From Cupriavidus necator N-1 (lineage in GTDB: Bacteria > Pseudomonadota > Gammaproteobacteria > Burkholderiales > Burkholderiaceae): a DNA stretch of 64,000 nt. Shown here piece by piece: positions 45,669-55,118 of the stretch. The notes beneath the pieces were generated by a model. That model saw nothing but the letters and a program-made list of their open reading frames with translations, was not told the DNA's origin and made no database searches. Both the position numbers and the translations under genes were made by a program. Within the stretch, counting starts at the first letter, position 1. Each line of letters opens with the position of its first letter. The stretch is taken from assembly GCF_000219215.1 (NCBI RefSeq), contig NC_015723.1, forward strand, positions 2,294,001 to 2,358,000. Direction: 5' to 3'.

Positions 45669-46694
45669 TCAGAACCAGACCCGGACACCGGCGACGAAAC
45701 GCGTTTCGCCCGCCTTGCCGCCAGAGGTCCGGATCATGTCGGCGGTATTGCCGAAGGCCTGGTAGCGCTCCACGCCGATATACGGCGCAAACTGCCGGCT
45801 GAACTCATAGCGCAGCCGCAGCCCCACGGTGCCGTTGGACAAGCCGCTGCCGATGCCCACCTCCGGGTCGTTCTTGCCATAGAGGTTGGCTTCGATGCGT
45901 GGTTGCAGGATCAGGCGCTGCGTCAGCAGCAATTCGTATTCGGCGGACAGCCGCAGCGCGGTGCGGCCGCTGGTGCCGACATAGGCAGTGGCATCTACCT
46001 CGAACCAGTACGGCGCCAGCCCCTGCACGCCGAAGGCCAGCCAGTTGCGGGCCGGGCGGCCGCTGCCGGCGTCGTTGCGCAGGCCCAGCTGGGTATCCCA
46101 GTAGCTGGCCACGGCGTGGCCCCACAGCAGCTCGGTGCGGGCCTCGTGCATCTTGCCCTTCGACGCTTCGCCCTCGGCCTTGAGCACCAGCTTGTCGTAG
46201 CTGTTGCCGAACCATGCCTGCATCTCGTAGGCGGCGGCATTGCTGCCGTTGGCGTGGGCCCATTCGAGGCGGTCGACCAGCACCGAGGCGAACAAATGCT
46301 CGTCCGCCATCACTAGCTGGCGCTTGTCGCCGAGCGCGTACTTGCCGACGCCCAGCTGGTAGCCGCCGGAATAGGCATGCGGATCGCGGGCGTCGGGCGG
46401 CGCGCTGCCGCCCTGCATCTTCATGTCGCCGTGGTCCATGGCGGGGGCGGCCATGCCCTGCATGTCCGGCACCGGCGCGCCGCCACCGTCCATGGTCTGG
46501 ATCCCGTCCTGCTCCATGCCCTGCATCTGGCCATGGTCCATGCCCTGCATGGCGGCCGGGGCATCGTGCTTGTGCGCATGGCCGGCATGCGGGTCCTGCG
46601 CTTGGGCTGCGCCGATTGCGGTCAAGGCCAGCGCCGCGGCCAGTATCGTCTTCGTGTGCCTGTGCATGGAGATTGCGAATTCAGGTTGAGCCAT
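45669..46694 (-). CDS. copB: Copper resistance outer-membrane protein CopB
   Basis: A 341-residue protein. After a signal peptide comes a Met/His-rich copper-binding stretch (MQGMDHGQMQGMEQDG and MDHGDMKMQGG, about residues 45-110), then a beta-barrel domain of the CopB family (GYQLGVGKYALGDKRQLVM, LLLTQRLILQPRIEANLYG, a C-terminal Phe in VRVWF). Its ATG shares one base with the copA stop, so the two are translationally coupled. An alternative ATG at 46667 starts directly at the signal peptide (MHRHTKT). Confidence 0.92.
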   Translation of the reverse strand: MAQPEFAISMHRHTKTILAAALALTAIGAAQAQDPHAGHAHKHDAPAAMQGMDHGQMQGMEQDGIQTMDGGGAPVPDMQGMAAPAMDHGDMKMQGGSAPPDARDPHAYSGGYQLGVGKYALGDKRQLVMADEHLFASVLVDRLEWAHANGSNAAAYEMQAWFGNSYDKLVLKAEGEASKGKMHEARTELLWGHAVASYWDTQLGLRNDAGSGRPARNWLAFGVQGLAPYWFEVDATAYVGTSGRTALRLSAEYELLLTQRLILQPRIEANLYGKNDPEVGIGSGLSNGTVGLRLRYEFSRQFAPYIGVERYQAFGNTADMIRTSGGKAGETRFVAGVRVWF

Positions 46695-48529
46695 CACGCC
46701 ACCACCACTTCGCGGAACATGCCCGCATCCATATGCAGCATCAGGTGGCAATGCCAGGCCCAGCGCCCCAGCGCATCGGCGGTGACCAGGAAGCTGATGC
46801 GCTGCGCCGGCTGCACGGGGATGGTGTGGCGCCGCGCCTGGAAGCTGCCGTCCGGCGCTTCCAACTCGCTCCACATGCCGTGCAGGTGCATGGGGTGGGT
46901 CATCATGGTGTCGTTGTGCAGAATCACGCGCAGCCGTTCGCCGTGCTTGAAGTAGATCGGCGTCGACTTGCCGAACTCGACGCCGTCGAAGGACCAGGTG
47001 TAGCGCTCCATATTGCCGGTCAGGTGCAGCTCGACCTCGCGCCCGGGGCCGCGCGCATCCATGGCGCCGCCGATGGTGTGCTGGTCGGCCAGGGTCAGCA
47101 CGCGCCTGCCGTTGTTGCGCAGGCCGATGCCGGGATCGTCCAGGTTGGTGCGGGCCATGTCGACGCGCATGTCGGTGCCCGGACCGTATTCGGTGCGGGC
47201 GTGGCGGGCGGTCTTGCTGGGGACCTTGAGCGGATCGGCGGCGGCCATGGCGTGCTGGCTGTGATCCATGCCGGCGTGGTCCATGCCCTGCATCGGCATC
47301 GCGCCGTGCTGCATGCCACCGTGTCCGCCATGCCCGCCGTGGCCTGTCATCGCGCCCATCATGTCGGTCATGGTCAGCCATTCGGCCTGGTCGAGCGCGG
47401 GCACCGGCGCCGCCAGCCCTTCCCTGACCGCCAGCGAGCCGCGCGCATAGCCGGTACGGTCCATCGACTGCGCGAACAGGGTGTAGGCGTCGTCGCGCGG
47501 CTCGACGATGGCGTCGCAGGTCTCGCCGGGGCCGAAGCGGAATTCGTCGACCGTGACCGGGTCGATATTCTGGCCATCGACCTGCACCACCCGCAGCTTC
47601 AGTCCGGGGATGCGCACGTCATAGAAGGTGTTGCCCGAGCCGTTGATAAAGCGCAGCCGCACGGATTCGCCGCGCCGGAACAGCCCGGTCCAGTTGCCGG
47701 CCGGGGTGACGCCGTTGGCCAGGTGCGTCAGCGTGGCGCTGGACAGGTCCGCCAGGTCGGTCGGGCTCATCCGCATCTGGTTCCACATGCTGCGCTTGTC
47801 CAGCGCCTGCTTCAGCCCGTCGCGCGAGACGTCGCGGAAGAAGTCGACCACCGTCGGCTGGTTGTAGTTGTAGTAGTCGCCCTGGATCTTGAGCTTGGTC
47901 AGCACCCGCATCGGGTCTTCGTCGGTCCAGTCCGACAGCAGCACTGTGTGGTCGCGGTCGGCCCGCACGGTTTCCTGCCCAGAGGCCGGATCGATGACGA
48001 TGCCGCCGTACACCCCGGTCATTTCCTGGAAGCCGGAATGCGAGTGGTACCAGTAGCTGCCGGTCTGCGCGACCTTGAAGCGGTAAGTGAAGGTCTCGCC
48101 GGGCGGAATGCCGGCAAAGCTGATGCCCGGCACGCCGTCCATCTCGTACGGCAGGATGATGCCGTGCCAGTGGATCGAGGTGGCCTCGCGCAAGCGGTTG
48201 GTCACGCGGATGGTGACCGTGTCGCCCTCGCGCCAGCGCAGCGTCGGGCCGGGCAGCATGCCGTTGATGGTGGTGGCGATGGCCGGCTTGCCGGTAAAGT
48301 TGACCAGCGACTCGCCGATCACCAGGTCGAACTCGGTGCCGCGCAGGACCGGCGCCGAGCCGGAGCCGGCCGGGGCAGCCTGCCCGGCGCGCTGGCCCGC
48401 ATGCTGCGCCCACGCGCTGCCGCCAACGCCGGCAAGGCTGGCCACCACGCCGCCGGCAACCAGCCCTTGCACGAAGCGGCGGCGGGGTAAATCGGGCAGC
48501 ACAAGGCCGGTACTGGGGTGGCGTCGCAT
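46694..48529 (-). CDS. copA: Multicopper oxidase CopA (Tat-exported)
   Basis: A 611-residue periplasmic multicopper oxidase, thought to oxidise Cu(I) to Cu(II). The Tat signal has RRRFVQG at about residues 16-22. Copper ligands are clear: His120-Trp-His122, His162-Ser-His164 (YHSHS), a HPMHLHG motif, and His593-Cys594-His595 with His599 and axial Met604. A Met/His-rich insert (GHGGHGGHGGMQHGAM onward, about residues 395-430) is typical of CopA/PcoA. CAGGA is eight bases before the ATG. It is the first gene of the minus operon, divergent from copR. Confidence 0.94.
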   Translation of the reverse strand: MRRHPSTGLVLPDLPRRRFVQGLVAGGVVASLAGVGGSAWAQHAGQRAGQAAPAGSGSAPVLRGTEFDLVIGESLVNFTGKPAIATTINGMLPGPTLRWREGDTVTIRVTNRLREATSIHWHGIILPYEMDGVPGISFAGIPPGETFTYRFKVAQTGSYWYHSHSGFQEMTGVYGGIVIDPASGQETVRADRDHTVLLSDWTDEDPMRVLTKLKIQGDYYNYNQPTVVDFFRDVSRDGLKQALDKRSMWNQMRMSPTDLADLSSATLTHLANGVTPAGNWTGLFRRGESVRLRFINGSGNTFYDVRIPGLKLRVVQVDGQNIDPVTVDEFRFGPGETCDAIVEPRDDAYTLFAQSMDRTGYARGSLAVREGLAAPVPALDQAEWLTMTDMMGAMTGHGGHGGHGGMQHGAMPMQGMDHAGMDHSQHAMAAADPLKVPSKTARHARTEYGPGTDMRVDMARTNLDDPGIGLRNNGRRVLTLADQHTIGGAMDARGPGREVELHLTGNMERYTWSFDGVEFGKSTPIYFKHGERLRVILHNDTMMTHPMHLHGMWSELEAPDGSFQARRHTIPVQPAQRISFLVTADALGRWAWHCHLMLHMDAGMFREVVVA

Positions 48530-48593
48530 GTCATCAGTCCTGGTTGAAAGCATGCCAAGCGTAGCGAAGGCCACCCTACGCACGTCTGACTGG

Positions 48594-48626
48594 AACATGA
48601 CATTCCGGTAATCTTCCGGTCATGTT
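48594..48626. promoter_or_regulatory. Candidate CopR box between copA and copR
   Basis: AACATGAC at 48594-48601 and GTCATGTT at 48619-48626 are perfect inverted copies. Between and overlapping them, TTCCGGT occurs twice, at 48603 and 48614, an 11-base (one-turn) direct repeat as bound by OmpR/PhoB-type regulators. The site is 65 bases before the copA ATG and 69 before copR. Confidence 0.6.
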
Positions 48627-48694
48627 GGCGCCCGCGTTACCGGCGTAGAGTTGCCGGACCCTGCCCAAAGGGCCGATCGATCAAGGAAAGTGCT

Positions 48695-49390
48695 GTGAAA
48701 CTGCTAGTGGTGGAGGACGAGTCCAAGACCGGCGAATACCTGCGCCAGGGGCTGACCGAGGCGGGCTTTGTCGTCGACCTGGTGGCCAACGGGCTGGACG
48801 GCCAGCATCTGGCGATGACCGAGCCCTATGACCTGGTCATCCTGGATGTGATGCTGCCGGACGTCGACGGCTGGCGCATCGTGCAGGCGCTGCGCGCCGC
48901 GGAGAACGCCGTGCCGGTGCTGTTCCTGACAGCGCGCGACAGCGTGGCCGACCGCGTCAAGGGGCTGGAGCTGGGTGCGGACGACTACCTGGTCAAGCCC
49001 TTCGCCTTTTCCGAGCTGCTCGCGCGGGTGCGCACGCTGCTGCGCCGGGGCACGGCACAGATGGCGCTGGACCGCATCCAGGTGGCCGACCTGATGCTGG
49101 ACCTGGGCCGCCGCCGGGCCACGCGCGCCGGTCGCCGCATCACGCTGACCAGCAAGGAGTTCGCCTTGCTGGAACTGCTGGCACGCCGCCGCGGCGAAGT
49201 GCTGCCGCGCTCGCTGATCGCCTCGCAGGTGTGGGACATGAACTTCGACAGCGACAGCAATGTCATCGACGTCGCCATCCGGCGCCTGCGCGCAAAGATC
49301 GACGATGAGTTCGAGCCCAAGCTGATCCAGACCGTGCGCGGCATGGGCTATGTGCTGGAAGCCCCCGAGGCAGCGGAGGACGCTGAATGA
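48695..49390 (+). CDS. copR: Copper response regulator CopR (OmpR family)
   Basis: A 231-residue two-component regulator: receiver domain (about residues 1-115) with phospho-acceptor Asp51 ([14 protein letters not shown]), Lys102-type [13 protein letters not shown], and a winged helix DNA-binding domain (about 130-226; RVTLTSKEF-like start, VRGMGYVLE end). Heavy-metal regulators CopR, CusR and PcoR share this form. Its end overlaps copS by four bases. It should activate divergent copABCD through the box at 48594. Confidence 0.93.
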   Translation: MKLLVVEDESKTGEYLRQGLTEAGFVVDLVANGLDGQHLAMTEPYDLVILDVMLPDVDGWRIVQALRAAENAVPVLFLTARDSVADRVKGLELGADDYLVKPFAFSELLARVRTLLRRGTAQMALDRIQVADLMLDLGRRRATRAGRRITLTSKEFALLELLARRRGEVLPRSLIASQVWDMNFDSDSNVIDVAIRRLRAKIDDEFEPKLIQTVRGMGYVLEAPEAAEDAE

Positions 49391-50760
49391 AGGGCCGGAT
49401 GTCGCTGACGGCACGGCTCACCATCCTGTTCTCGCTGTCGTCGGCCGCGGTGCTGCTGGGGCTGGGCGTGCTGATCTGGCTGGCGATCGACAATCATTTC
49501 GCCGACGAGGACTACGCCGTGCTGGGTGACAACGTGCGGCTGATCCAGAAGATCGCGGCCAAAGGCCCGGCAGCGTCGCTGCCGCAGCGCCTGGGCCCGG
49601 TGCTGGAACACCATGCCGGCTTCGTCGCCGAAGTGCGCGCCGCCGACGGCAGGCGCCTGTATGCCACGCAGGACTTCGACTTCGGCATCGCACTGGCTGC
49701 AGCCGCGCAACTGCCGGCGCAGCGGCATGCCTTCACCTGGGAACAGGGTGGCCAGACCTACCGCGGCATGCGTGCGCTGGCCCAGGTGGCGCCCGGGCAG
49801 CCGGGGCCGCTGCAGGTCGTGGTCGGCATGGACACGGCGCTGCATGCCCACTTCATGCACGCCTTCCGCCAGTCGCTGGCCTTCTACACCGCGCTGGCCG
49901 CGCTGGCGAGCGGGCTGCTGGGCTGGTGGGCCGCGCGCCGGGGGCTCTGGCCACTGCGCACCATGGCCTCGCGCGCGCGCGCCGTCACCGCGCACAAGCT
50001 GGACGAGCGCATGCCGGTCGATGCCGTGCCGGTGGAAATGGCCGACCTCGCCGCGACGCTCAACGCCATGCTGGAACGCCTGCAGCGCGATTTCGCGCGC
50101 CTGTCGGAGTTCTCATCGGACCTGGCGCACGAGCTGCGCACGCCGATCACCAACCTGATGACGCAGACCCAGGTGGTGCTCTCGCAGCCGCGCGATGCGG
50201 ACAAGTACCGCGACGTGCTGGCGTCCAACGTGGAAGAGCTGCAGCGGCTGTCGCGCATGGTGTCGGACATGCTCTACCTGGCGAAGATGGAGCACGGCAT
50301 CACCCTGCCGAACGCCGAGCCGATCGAGGTCGCTGATGAGGTGGCTGCGCTGTTCGATTTCTACGATGCGTTGGCCGAGGACAAGGGCGTGCGAATGGCC
50401 GTGCGCGGCAGTGGCCGCATCACCGGTGACCGGCTGATGCTGCGGCGGGCGTTGAGCAACCTGCTGTCGAATGCGCTGCGGCATACGCCGGCGGGCAAGG
50501 GCATTGTGGTGGAGATTTTGCGCTCGGCCGAAGGGGTGACGGTGGTCGTCGAGAACGAAGGCGACACCATCCGGCCGGAATTGCTGCCATCGCTGTTCGA
50601 CCGGTTCTTCCGTGCCGACAAGTCGCGAGCGCGGCCCGAGTCCGATGGTGCAGGGCTGGGGCTGGCGATTACGCAGGCGATTGTGGCTGCGCATGGCGGG
50701 GGAATCGGGGTGGAGTCGGAGGGGGGAAGGACGCGCTTTGTCTTGACGTTCAGGGGATAG
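49387..50760 (+). CDS. copS: Copper sensor histidine kinase CopS
   Basis: A 457-residue heavy-metal sensor kinase. Two membrane helices (about residues 14-36 and 155-180) flank a periplasmic sensor. A HAMP segment follows, then the H-box with His248 ([14 protein letters not shown]), an N-box [20 protein letters not shown] and the G-box [13 protein letters not shown] overlap with copR marks one transcript. It senses periplasmic copper and phosphorylates CopR. No good terminator is seen on its own strand downstream. Confidence 0.93.
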   Translation: MKGRMSLTARLTILFSLSSAAVLLGLGVLIWLAIDNHFADEDYAVLGDNVRLIQKIAAKGPAASLPQRLGPVLEHHAGFVAEVRAADGRRLYATQDFDFGIALAAAAQLPAQRHAFTWEQGGQTYRGMRALAQVAPGQPGPLQVVVGMDTALHAHFMHAFRQSLAFYTALAALASGLLGWWAARRGLWPLRTMASRARAVTAHKLDERMPVDAVPVEMADLAATLNAMLERLQRDFARLSEFSSDLAHELRTPITNLMTQTQVVLSQPRDADKYRDVLASNVEELQRLSRMVSDMLYLAKMEHGITLPNAEPIEVADEVAALFDFYDALAEDKGVRMAVRGSGRITGDRLMLRRALSNLLSNALRHTPAGKGIVVEILRSAEGVTVVVENEGDTIRPELLPSLFDRFFRADKSRARPESDGAGLGLAITQAIVAAHGGGIGVESEGGRTRFVLTFRG

Positions 50761-50849
50761 GCCGGGCTGCGTGTCTGTCGCTGCACCCGCACCTGTGCCG
50801 GCGAGAGAGCGCTCCGCGTTGTCGCGAAGCCGTACCCGCTGCCAACCCC

Positions 50850-50900
50850 AAAAAAAGCCGCCCACGCCAGTTACGGCCATTGGGGGAGCTGGCGTGGGCG
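50850..50900 (-). terminator. Rho-independent terminator of the CHASE2 kinase operon
   Basis: A 12-bp stem (50859-50870 with 50889-50900, core GCCCACGCCAG/CTGGCGTGGGC) is followed on the minus strand by seven T (A-run at 50850-50856). It lies 117 bases past the kinase stop. It could also stop plus-strand copRS transcripts, though less well. Confidence 0.75.
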
Positions 50901-51016
50901 CGAAAACCACCGGATGCGGCTCCAGCGGCGATCCGATGCTACGCAAATCCGCCTGTGACGACTGCCAACAATTGTGTCGGCGGCCGCAACACGCCTAGCG
51001 GCAATTTCCGTGCCGC

Positions 51017-53452
51017 TCAGGCCACAGGCAATTCGATGCGGAACACCGCCCCCGCGCCAGCCGCACTGCGCACGCTGGCCTTGCCGCCATGCCGCTCGGC
51101 CACGGCCCGCACCAGCACCAGCCCCAGGCCCGCGCCTTCCGGCGCGCCCTGCTGTCCCTCATGCAGGCGCGCGAACGGTTCGAACAATCGAGCCTGGTCG
51201 GCCTCGGCAATCCCCGGCCCGTGGTCCTGCACTGCAACGACAAAGCTGCCCGGCTCACGCGTGAGCGAGACCGTCACGGTCTCCCCTTGCGGGCTGAACT
51301 TGATCGCATTGCTGACCAGGTTGGCGATGGCGCGTGCCAGCAGCGTCGGTTCACCCTGCAGCACCGCGGGGTCGTCAGGCAGGTCGATCTGCAGCGTCAC
51401 GTCGCGGGCCTTGGCCAGTGCCCAGAGCTGGTCCGTCGCATCCAGCACCAGGCCACCCAGTTCCACTTCCATGAACGCCAGGGTCTTCGACTCCGCGCGC
51501 GCGACGCTGATGAAGTCGTCGGCCAGCGTCATCGTGCGGCGTGCATGCGCGGCGATACGGGCCAGCACGCTGCTGTCCGTGGCGACATCGCCGGTGGCTG
51601 CGCCATCGCGCCGCGCGCGGCGCTCATGCAGCTCGATCAAGGCCAGGATCGAGGCCTGCGGCGAGCGCATGTCGTGCGACAGGAAGCGCAGCATCTGCTC
51701 GCGCTGGCGCTCGGCAATGCGGATCGCAGTGATGTCGATCACGCTGACGATCAGGCCGGCCACGGCGCCGGCCTCGGCATGCAGCGGCGCACCATGCAGC
51801 AGGTAGCGGCGGTCGCCGCGCCCGGCCACCTCGATGCCGCCGTCGGGGACCGGGGCCGGGGCGATGCGGGCGCCGGCGTGGCGGTCGTGCAGCGCCTGCC
51901 AGTACGCCAGGGCCGGTGCCGGCGCGGGAAAGAGCGCCTCGATCAGCGCGTGGATGGCCGGCCGCGGCGGCCCGGCCTCGCCCGGCGCGCGCGCGGGCTC
52001 GCCGTCCAGCACGGCGGGCGCCAGCGCCACGCAGCGCCGGTTGGCCAACATCACGCCGCCATCCAGGTCGCAGATCGCGGTGGCATCGGGCAGACTTTCC
52101 AGGCCATCGGACAGGAAGCGGCGCGTGCCGCGCAGCTGCGCGCTCATGCCGTAGACGGCGCGCATGCGGCTGTCGAGCGTGGCGCCGGTATGGCGCGGCG
52201 CGGCAATCAGGCCGGGCTCGCGTTCCAGCCGCGCCAGTTCGTCGGTAAGGAAGCGCAGGGCCGCCTCCTGGCGCAGCCAGCTCCACAGCGGGTAGAACAG
52301 CACGCAGCCCAGCGCCGCGGCGGCGGGCGCGAACCACAGCCGCGCCAGCGCCAGCAGCAACAGCGAGCCGCCCAGCAGGGCGGCCAGCAGCAGCCCGGTG
52401 GCCACCAGCGCGCCGCGCGGGGGCAGGCGCAGCGCGGCCAGTGCGGCCAGCAGCACCGCCAGCAGCGTGCCGCCGACCTGCCACGCGCGCGGCACCGCCA
52501 CGATGGCGTCGCCGTCGGCCAGCGCCTGCACGGTATTGGCCAGGATCTCCACCCCGCTCATGCCGCGGCCATCGCGCGACACCGGCGTCGGCAGCACGTC
52601 GCCCATGCCGGTGGCCAGCGCGCCGATCAGCACGGCCTTGCCGGCGAAGATGGCGGGATTGGAGCGGCCGTCCAGCACGTCGCTCGCCGACACGCGGGCA
52701 AAGGTGCCGGGCGGGCCGGCATACGGGATGCGCAGGCGGCCGCTGCGCTCCCAGCCGTTGGCCTCGGTGATCCGGGCCGGCTCCTGGCGCGCGATGCCGG
52801 GCGGCTCTCCGGCGTGCCCGAACGCCGCCATCACCGCGGCCAGGTGCGGCACGCCGGCGGCGGCCACCGGATGAGGCCCCTCGCTCAGATAGACCTGGCG
52901 CGCCACGCCATCGGTGTCGACCACCATGTTGATATGGCCCACCGCGGCGCCCAGCCCGGCCAGCGGGTAGCGCACCAGCATGCCGGCGGGGCCGGATTCG
53001 GCCACCACCGGCAGCACCACGTTGCCGGCCTGGGCCAGGCTGCGGGCCAGCACGGCGTCGTCTTGCGGATAGCGGGTGTCGCGCTCGGACAGGATCACGT
53101 CCACGCCGATCACGCGCGGCCGGCCGGCGGCGATGCGCTCGACCAGTTGCGCCAGCACCGCGCGGCGCCAAGGCCAGCGGCCGATGGCGGTGATGCTGGC
53201 GTCATCGATGCCGACAATGACGATGTCGTCGCGGGCCGGATGGTGCTGCGCGCTGATGGCGATATCGTAGGCGGCCAGGTCGGCGCGCTCGGTCCAGCCA
53301 TGGCGCGCGGCCAGCACCACCAGCGCCAGCACGGCCGCAAGCAGCAGGCACCATTCGATCCGCGTGCGCCGCCCGAAAGCCCGCCCGCCTGCCCGCGTAG
53401 GCGCGGCCGGTGGCGAGCCTGGCGCGTCAGTTGAGCCGGACGCGGCCACCAC
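51017..53452 (-). CDS. CHASE2-domain sensor histidine kinase
   Basis: An 811-residue hybrid-free kinase. After an N-terminal helix (about residues 33-50) comes an extracytoplasmic CHASE2 domain (about 55-320; DDIVIVGIDDASITAIGRWPW, VIGVDVILSERD, GDVLPTPVSRDGRGMSGVEI), then three membrane helices (about 325-395) and a PAS-like stretch. The H-box is at His593 (RFLSHDMRSPQAS), followed by NLVSNAIKFSPQ, DHGPGI and GAGLGLVLV. GTG codons at 53452 or 53449 start it, and it overlaps the LysM-FecR gene by 26 bases. Its cognate regulator is presumably the gene at 55111. The signal is unknown. Confidence 0.9.
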   Translation of the reverse strand: MVAASGSTDAPGSPPAAPTRAGGRAFGRRTRIEWCLLLAAVLALVVLAARHGWTERADLAAYDIAISAQHHPARDDIVIVGIDDASITAIGRWPWRRAVLAQLVERIAAGRPRVIGVDVILSERDTRYPQDDAVLARSLAQAGNVVLPVVAESGPAGMLVRYPLAGLGAAVGHINMVVDTDGVARQVYLSEGPHPVAAAGVPHLAAVMAAFGHAGEPPGIARQEPARITEANGWERSGRLRIPYAGPPGTFARVSASDVLDGRSNPAIFAGKAVLIGALATGMGDVLPTPVSRDGRGMSGVEILANTVQALADGDAIVAVPRAWQVGGTLLAVLLAALAALRLPPRGALVATGLLLAALLGGSLLLLALARLWFAPAAAALGCVLFYPLWSWLRQEAALRFLTDELARLEREPGLIAAPRHTGATLDSRMRAVYGMSAQLRGTRRFLSDGLESLPDATAICDLDGGVMLANRRCVALAPAVLDGEPARAPGEAGPPRPAIHALIEALFPAPAPALAYWQALHDRHAGARIAPAPVPDGGIEVAGRGDRRYLLHGAPLHAEAGAVAGLIVSVIDITAIRIAERQREQMLRFLSHDMRSPQASILALIELHERRARRDGAATGDVATDSSVLARIAAHARRTMTLADDFISVARAESKTLAFMEVELGGLVLDATDQLWALAKARDVTLQIDLPDDPAVLQGEPTLLARAIANLVSNAIKFSPQGETVTVSLTREPGSFVVAVQDHGPGIAEADQARLFEPFARLHEGQQGAPEGAGLGLVLVRAVAERHGGKASVRSAAGAGAVFRIELPVA

Positions 53453-55118
53453 CGTCCGGCCGGTCGCCCGACCCGATCGCGCCGCCCTGCGAGTCGCGCA
53501 GGAAGGCAGAGACCTCGATGCGCTGCGGCGCGGAGAACGCCGCCGGGTCAGGCGTCACCCCCGGCGCCGCACGTGCCACGCGGATGAAATAGACGCCGGG
53601 CGCGGGGCGCGGCAGGTCAATGGTGTTGGTGGTGGTGTGCTCGTCGGCCAGCAGCGTGGCAAAGCCGGCATCGGCCGACACCTGAACCCGGTAGCCCGCG
53701 CCGGCACCACTGCCCTCGGGCCAGCCGATATGCAGCGCGCCGCCGTCGTCCTGCAGGGTCGGCACGGGCGGCTTGGGCTCGACGCTGAACGGGACCGCAT
53801 CCGACCACGGGCCCGGCCGGCTCGCCGCATCGACGCTGCGCACGCGCCACCACCAGCGGCCCGGCACCAGCGCTTGCGCGGCGGCGGGCCCGGAGGCCGC
53901 CTGCACCACGGCATCGCGCGTAAAGGCGGGATCGGCGGCCAGCGCCAGTTCGTAGCGCGCAGCACTCGGCACGGTGGCCCATTCGAAGGCGACGGCGTCG
54001 GCATAGCGCACCGCATCCGCGGCAGGCTGCCGCGTGAACGGCGCCGGCGGGTTCAGCCGCACCGCCACCGGCGCCTGCGCGCCGTGCCCGGTCAGCTGGT
54101 GCTTGTCGATGGCGCTGACGCTCAGGTACAGCGTGCCCTCGGGCAGCCCGTCTACACGGGCGGTCGTGGCCTTGGCGCCACTGACGATGCCGGTCCAGGC
54201 CAGTTCGCTCAGCGCCGCATCGCGCGCCACCAGCACGCGGTAGGCGGTGGCGCCCGGCACCGGCTGCCAGGCGGCCTCGAAGGACGGGCCCAGCACGGTA
54301 TCGGCCGGGGGCAGCAGGGCCGGCGCCGGCAGCAGCGCCACCGGCTGCGACAGCTTGCCGCCGGCCGACACGCCGATGCCATAGCCGGCACCGACCGAAG
54401 CCGCCGCGGTCATGGCGCGCTCCGCTGCCGGCCGGGCGCGGGCGCCCCGCGCCGCGCTGACGCCGACGCGCCCTTCCAGCACCTCGCTGCGGCTTCCCGC
54501 GGTGTCGGCCGAGACCCGGTAGCGGGTGCCGCGCACGCCGGTCACCATCATCGGCGTATGCAGCTCGAAGCGGCCGACGCCGCCGCCCGTGGGCGCCACG
54601 CGCGTATCGGCGGTGCCCTTGTCGATGCGGATCACGGTGTCGGTCAGGCCGCTGCGCGCGAACGTGCGCAGCCGGCTGACCGAGAGCCTGGTGGTCGGCG
54701 GCACCGTGACGCGGCTGCGGTCCGGCAGCTCCAGCGTGACCGAGCCGCCCGCGGGGGTCTCGATGCGCGCGGCTTCGTCCAGCGTCATGCCGGCCTGCAC
54801 CGGCCGGCCATTGGCGCGGACCTCGCCGGCCACATAGACCACGCGCGCCGAGGCGGCCTGTTCGGGAATCTGGCTGAGCGGGATGCGCAGGCGCGAGCCG
54901 GGCACCAGCCGGTACGGATCGGCCACGCCGTTCAGGCGCTGCAGCGTGCGCCACCCCTGCTCGGACGCCATGTAGCGCGAGGCCAGGCCGATCAGCGTAT
55001 CGCCCGGCTCCACCAGGTAGATAAAATCGGCGCCTTCCGCGCCCGCGGGCCCGGCGTGCGCCGGAACCGCCACGCCGGCCAGCAGGGCCAGCGCGACACC
55101 ACCCATCACCTTACGCAT
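53427..55118 (-). CDS. Periplasmic LysM-FecR protein
   Basis: A 563-residue exported protein: signal peptide (cut near AHA, residue 22), one LysM peptidoglycan-binding domain (about 34-81, YLVEPGDTLIGLASRYM with GSRLRIPL), a FecR domain (about 93-220) and fibronectin-like beta repeats to the C-terminus (W---PGA--YRVLVA, FEWATVPSAARYELALA, W-VRSVDAASRPGPWSD). There is no membrane anchor after the signal. An alternative ATG is at 55133. It overlaps the response regulator gene upstream and the kinase gene downstream, so all three form one signalling operon. I infer that it binds the cell wall and presents a signal to the CHASE2 domain. Confidence 0.88.
   Translation of the reverse strand: MRKVMGGVALALLAGVAVPAHAGPAGAEGADFIYLVEPGDTLIGLASRYMASEQGWRTLQRLNGVADPYRLVPGSRLRIPLSQIPEQAASARVVYVAGEVRANGRPVQAGMTLDEAARIETPAGGSVTLELPDRSRVTVPPTTRLSVSRLRTFARSGLTDTVIRIDKGTADTRVAPTGGGVGRFELHTPMMVTGVRGTRYRVSADTAGSRSEVLEGRVGVSAARGARARPAAERAMTAAASVGAGYGIGVSAGGKLSQPVALLPAPALLPPADTVLGPSFEAAWQPVPGATAYRVLVARDAALSELAWTGIVSGAKATTARVDGLPEGTLYLSVSAIDKHQLTGHGAQAPVAVRLNPPAPFTRQPAADAVRYADAVAFEWATVPSAARYELALAADPAFTRDAVVQAASGPAAAQALVPGRWWWRVRSVDAASRPGPWSDAVPFSVEPKPPVPTLQDDGGALHIGWPEGSGAGAGYRVQVSADAGFATLLADEHTTTNTIDLPRPAPGVYFIRVARAAPGVTPDPAAFSAPQRIEVSAFLRDSQGGAIGSGDRPDGGGRVRLN

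Noticed and set aside
45669..47381. A longer copB frame reaching to 47381
   Set aside because: The extension is antisense-free but overlaps copA in another frame and is low-complexity; coupling at 46694 and the signal peptide fix the start.
46214..48490. A 758-codon plus-strand frame opposite copA and copB
   Set aside because: It is a shadow frame; copA ligand motifs are clear on the minus strand.
51089..53434. A 781-codon plus-strand frame opposite the CHASE2 kinase
   Set aside because: The minus frame has all kinase and CHASE2 motifs; the plus frame has none and is compositionally biased.
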